Below, piece by piece: positions 60,397 through 64,000 of a stretch of 64,000 nucleotides of DNA. Positions within the stretch are counted from its first letter, which is position 1, and every line of letters begins with the position of its first letter. The DNA lies in contig QNGE01000755.1 in the NCBI GenBank assembly GCA_008508345.1, positions 138,043-202,042 on the forward strand. Direction: 5' to 3'. Origin of the DNA: Paragonimus westermani. Its lineage: Eukaryota; Platyhelminthes; Trematoda; Plagiorchiida; Troglotrematidae. Below the pieces are notes generated by a model. It searched no databases, had not been told where the DNA came from, and was given only the letters and a program-made list of their open reading frames with translations. The position numbers and the translations under genes were made by a program.

Positions 60397-60948
60397 TATT
60401 CCTGTTGCAATACCCTTCCACATGCTCCTCCTCCTCATCGACATCATTACCTCAGTTTTTCACACTTATTCTTTACTTCCACACGAACTTCTTTAATATC
60501 TATTCCTATATCCTGAGGGAGAAATTCACTGCTGAATATTTCTTCCTCCCTATTCAGCATTCGACTTCATGTTGCTTTCACTTTGCTGCGTGCTCCATCA
60601 TTTCTTCGCTTTTGCTTTTCCTGCGTGTTTTTCCGCATTTTTTTTCTGTTTGCTTCATTTGCGTTGATTTTCCAGGTGATGTTTCACCATGGCTTTCTCT
60701 AACTTTTGCTTCTCTTTCCGATTTGAATCTTGGTTTATCACGCTATCCATTTGCATCCTCTCTGGTATTATCTTCTCTGTATTATCTGAGTACATTCCTT
60801 GCTTTTGAAATGTACCTACCATTTCTCTGGTTTGTTTTCTCTCACCCATGTGGCACATGACACACCGCAACTGCATGGATTCCGGCGGGTTTCTGTGGGA
60901 CATGAGAAAAATCATCGAAACATGCATCCCCTGAAAAAGTCCTCCCAA
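60397..60948. other. Pyrimidine-rich stretch with long open frames on both strands
   Basis: The plus strand is unusually rich in C and T (TCTTCCTCCC-type runs), which keeps a 151-codon frame open at 60405-60860. The minus frame (60948-60655) is rich in Lys, Glu and Gln (EKQKLEKAMVKHHLENQRK). Strand asymmetry alone could explain both frames. No gene is called. Confidence 0.4.
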
Positions 60949-61397
60949 TGGTAAATGTTTATGAACATCACCTCGAAATCTGCATACACGTTTTCAACAG
61001 AATTGGTTACCTTTTTTATATCACACCGTAAATTCAGACATCTTTACTCGCTAATCTTTCGAACTCGCTGAGCTAAGAGTTGTTCAATTTGGACGGTTTT
61101 ACTCTTCTACAAAAGTACGTAAGAAATTAGCCGCTGTTCTGCATTCGCATTTGTCCCATAGGGAGAGTGCTTTCTGAGTGTTACTTCATTCTTGTTCTAT
61201 GTTAATATTTACTGAGAAGTTAAATTTCAAAGCCACCCATGAAACTTGTATTATTATGGTTCATGTTAGAATATTGCACAAGTTCATGAGGTTGTGTTAA
61301 GGTTACGCAGTGTGACCAAACGAATGTCTGTAGTATTATTGCAATGCTCAGAAGGAATACCGCAAGATTGTTATGCGTCGTGTTTGGTCTATCTGCA

Positions 61398-61892
61398 TTA
61401 TTTACGAGATATTGAATTTAAAAGCTTCTCGTTAAACTGGTAATATGGTTTACTTTCGTTCACTAAAAATTTCCCTTGCATTCTTCTGTGCAGGTTTCCC
61501 AAGTGTGCATCGAAGCGTGATGCAATCGCTGCACGGTCGATGCCGAAATTTTCTGAACACGTGTATAAGAAACTGTATGGTTCTGATGAACTTGTGTAAA
61601 CTATCCAATAAACCTTCCATGTTTGCGGATATTTTGCAATATTCTCTATGGGCGGCGTCAGTAATCCCGGAGTACGTGAAGAAAATGATGGGAAAACCGT
61701 TTTAGAAAAAATAGAATCTTGCGGACCACTTTGAAGCTTTGCTCGCAATTTTTTTCCTGGCCCGCCGTGGCCCGCACGGGGCCCATGCGGGGCCCCAGTC
61801 TCACCGATCGCCATTTGCCCGCCTTCAGTCCCCCGTGGCCCGCGAGGAGCCCGTGCAGGCATTGCAACGTTTTGCCACTCGGGTAAAGTCAC
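61398..61892 (-). CDS. Hypothetical open frame, 164 codons
   Basis: The first third is Gly/Pro/Arg-rich because it crosses a GC-rich patch (61745-61860). The rest reads PQTWKVYWIVYTSSSEPYSF, FGIDRAAIASRFDAHLGNL and KPYYQFNEKLLNSISRK. It is the longest non-transposon frame without N in the window, yet there is no recognised domain and no splice evidence. It could be an exon, a repeat-derived frame or chance. Confidence 0.25.
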   Translation of the reverse strand: MTLPEWQNVAMPARAPRGPRGTEGGQMAIGETGAPHGPRAGHGGPGKKLRAKLQSGPQDSIFSKTVFPSFSSRTPGLLTPPIENIAKYPQTWKVYWIVYTSSSEPYSFLYTCSENFGIDRAAIASRFDAHLGNLHRRMQGKFLVNESKPYYQFNEKLLNSISRK

Positions 61893-64000
61893 CTGCGCAT
61901 CGACTTAAATCTTTTCTTCGCCAATAATTGGTCCTTTCAGTGTTCGCCAGCTTCAATTTTCACCAAAGATTTGGCAATCGATTTGACTTACCACTTGCTA
62001 TTTTGGGTTCGTTGATGATATGCTACTTATTGAAAATCGGTTCTGCCCTGAGTTACCCCAAGCAACACACCTCATATGGTCGCATAGGTTGCCTCAGGGG
62101 GTTTTGTGGGCTGGCGGTGTGTAAAAATGAGGTATGACATGAAAACCCCTTGGAGACCTATGAGGACAAAATGAGGGCTGGCCCCAAAAAAGTCCTATCG
62201 CACATGACCCCACCGACGCACCCAATCTTGCTCTCATTTTCACTACTACGCATTATTCACTCGGTTCATCCTTATTCCTTGCTCTACCTCATGTACATTG
62301 CTTCCCAGTGCAATGGGCGACCCGCCGATGCACGAATAGCAACAACGATTTAAAGATTGGAAAATCATGTACATTTATTGTTCGTCATCATAAAGTTACA
62401 ACACGGTTGTTAGGTTCAGTAAATTGCCTTTATCGCGTGCATTTCCTTGGTAGTCCATACGGGGACCTTGCTCACAGATCTTCATTGTCCATACCGATTA
62501 CGAATCTGCGAGGTATCGGAATGGATATTGTAAACGAGGACTTCAGTGAAGCGGCGCAAAGTAGTGTGAATGTTCGCGTGGGCAAATATATAAACAAACG
62601 GTTGAAGTTACTTAGCAACAAGCGATAACATATCTCCCGAAGGCAAATTATGGTTGAGGTGCCACACTAGATATAACGGTTTAAATTTGAATGCAGTTTT
62701 CAAACGAAAACTCATATTTATAAGTAATAATCCATCTCATCTTGGCTGTTGAATTGCAATTTAGGTGCACACATTCTGATGGTCTGAAAACGAAGATTTA
62801 AAAAAGGTGACATTAATTAACATGATACTGCACATTATTTTGTTCAAGTGGCAATCGCACATAATTTCTGTCACGTACTTCCAATTTACCAAATCTGTGG
62901 TGGAAATGGGTACGCTTCATACAGATCTGAGGGCAGTTTTGCGAAAATTGAAATTTATTGGTACAAAGCAACAAATAAATATACATGCATGTGTACATAT
63001 TTCTCAAGGATATATGAAGCAACATATGAAAGAAAAAATTAAATAGCGTTGGTTTTCATCTTGAGTTTCTGTCCGCCTTCTCGGTCTCGCGCGTTATGCA
63101 GGCACGTTCTTGCCTCTCATTCCACCTCTATCTCCGTCGCCCCGGCAAAGCGAGATTGATATATGGCGACCAAAAGTGATTAATATGACTGAACACAGAG
63201 TCCCTACCCATGACAACTTCCAAGATTTCCAGTTTGCTGGCCTGATGCTTTCCGTGTACCCCACCCCGGTTCAGTTGCCTTGAAAAATTCACGCTAATCA
63301 CCGAGGACAGTATTCAACGTAGGAGATCACGAAGGTTCTTACACCCTAATCGAGACATCTGGGATACAGTGGTGTCGTACTAGTGGTCATCTTCCAGCTG
63401 TTTTTCACATAAATGGTACTCGCCGGTTGAATATAGTATTATGAGAGCAGTGTGTTCAGCCTGTATAGATATCCTAGCTGATCGGTTTTTGCCGAGTGCA
63501 CTATCTTGGTTGGTGTTTGATCGGCTGCTTCAAAGCAACTTCAGGTGCATATCAAACCGGACGATGATGCATTTGTTTCAGGCAAATGTGGACAACCATT
63601 TCTGTGATCCCACCTTGATGCTTGGCCACATCCTAAACACTTATTCAGCTGCATGAACCTCTTCCACTTTCGATGAAGAATTGACGGTTAACGGCGGTCT
63701 TTTATTTTCTGTCGAACGTATTCAGTGTTTTATGATGACACTCAGAAACATATCACTGTAACTTAGCGGCATTTGAAGTCAAATTGCACTGGTCAAAAGC
63801 ATTTAAGGAAAAGTGATGCATTAGCCCAATACGACAATATCACATACTAAAATGTAATCACTGACATTTACATTTACAGTAGAGATATGAAAAGAAATGT
63901 GCACCATCCCAGACTATAGCGTACTTACCGTGAAATACCAACTTATATATAATGCCCTATTTTGCTCCCGAAACGCCCCATTTTGCCCCATTCAAAATGG
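61893..64000. other. Right end; no gene recognised
   Basis: The frames at 62308-62628 (+) and 63441-63656 (+) have no recognised domain. The last 40 bases contain a repeated CGCCCCATTTTG / TGCCCCATTC pattern and run to the window edge. Confidence 0.4.

Overview
The window is eukaryotic and gene-poor. It is most likely from a parasitic flatworm, probably a digenean trematode. This is an inference from three things: split genes with short GT-AG introns (one only 41 nt), an expansion of Penelope-like elements (PLEs) that carry a GIY-YIG endonuclease, and two secreted-protein families that are large in trematodes (S1A serine proteases and SCP/TAPS, i.e. CAP, proteins). There are no bacterial operons, CRISPR arrays or convincing tRNA or rRNA genes. 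Most open frames longer than 60 codons are chance frames or transposon relics.

Layout. 1-5534 (+): the 3' half of a trypsin-like protease gene (exons 433-585, 2904-3076, 5370-5534). Its introns hold two PLE fragments in opposite orientation, each with a hammerhead-ribozyme-like 3' region. 5535-21531: unassigned DNA with a decayed LINE reverse transcriptase (about 13.45-13.83 kb) and a dispersed repeat at 12.4 and 16.6 kb. 21532-25924 (-): a paralogous protease gene, tail-to-tail with the first; five exons are reconstructed, lacking only the signal-peptide exon. 25925-41890: repeats, PLE relics and two assembly problems (a 910-bp N gap with identical 685-bp flanks, and a single N beside a duplicated 472-bp block). 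41892-43628 (+): the best-preserved PLE, with an uninterrupted reverse transcriptase plus GIY-YIG frame that lacks its 5' part. 44690-46172: a decayed PLE, a 149-bp foldback element and a tRNA-like SINE. 47800-47951: an orphan candidate exon. 51807-52798 (-): a complete five-exon CAP gene (190 residues), recoverable only by joining exons. 54030-55330 (-): another dead PLE split by a SINE. 55695-56986 and 59105-60396: a 1,292-bp direct repeat with no difference seen. The right end is unassigned.

How the parts relate. The two proteases and the CAP protein fit secreted products, though only the CAP gene shows a signal peptide here. Both proteases keep the catalytic triad residues that are visible and a trypsin-like Asp189, but they replace the oxyanion-hole Gly193 with Phe (gene 1) or His (gene 2). 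Gly193 replacement in known proteases is linked to inhibitor resistance. This substitution and the intronic hammerhead-like motifs of the PLEs are the most interesting points.
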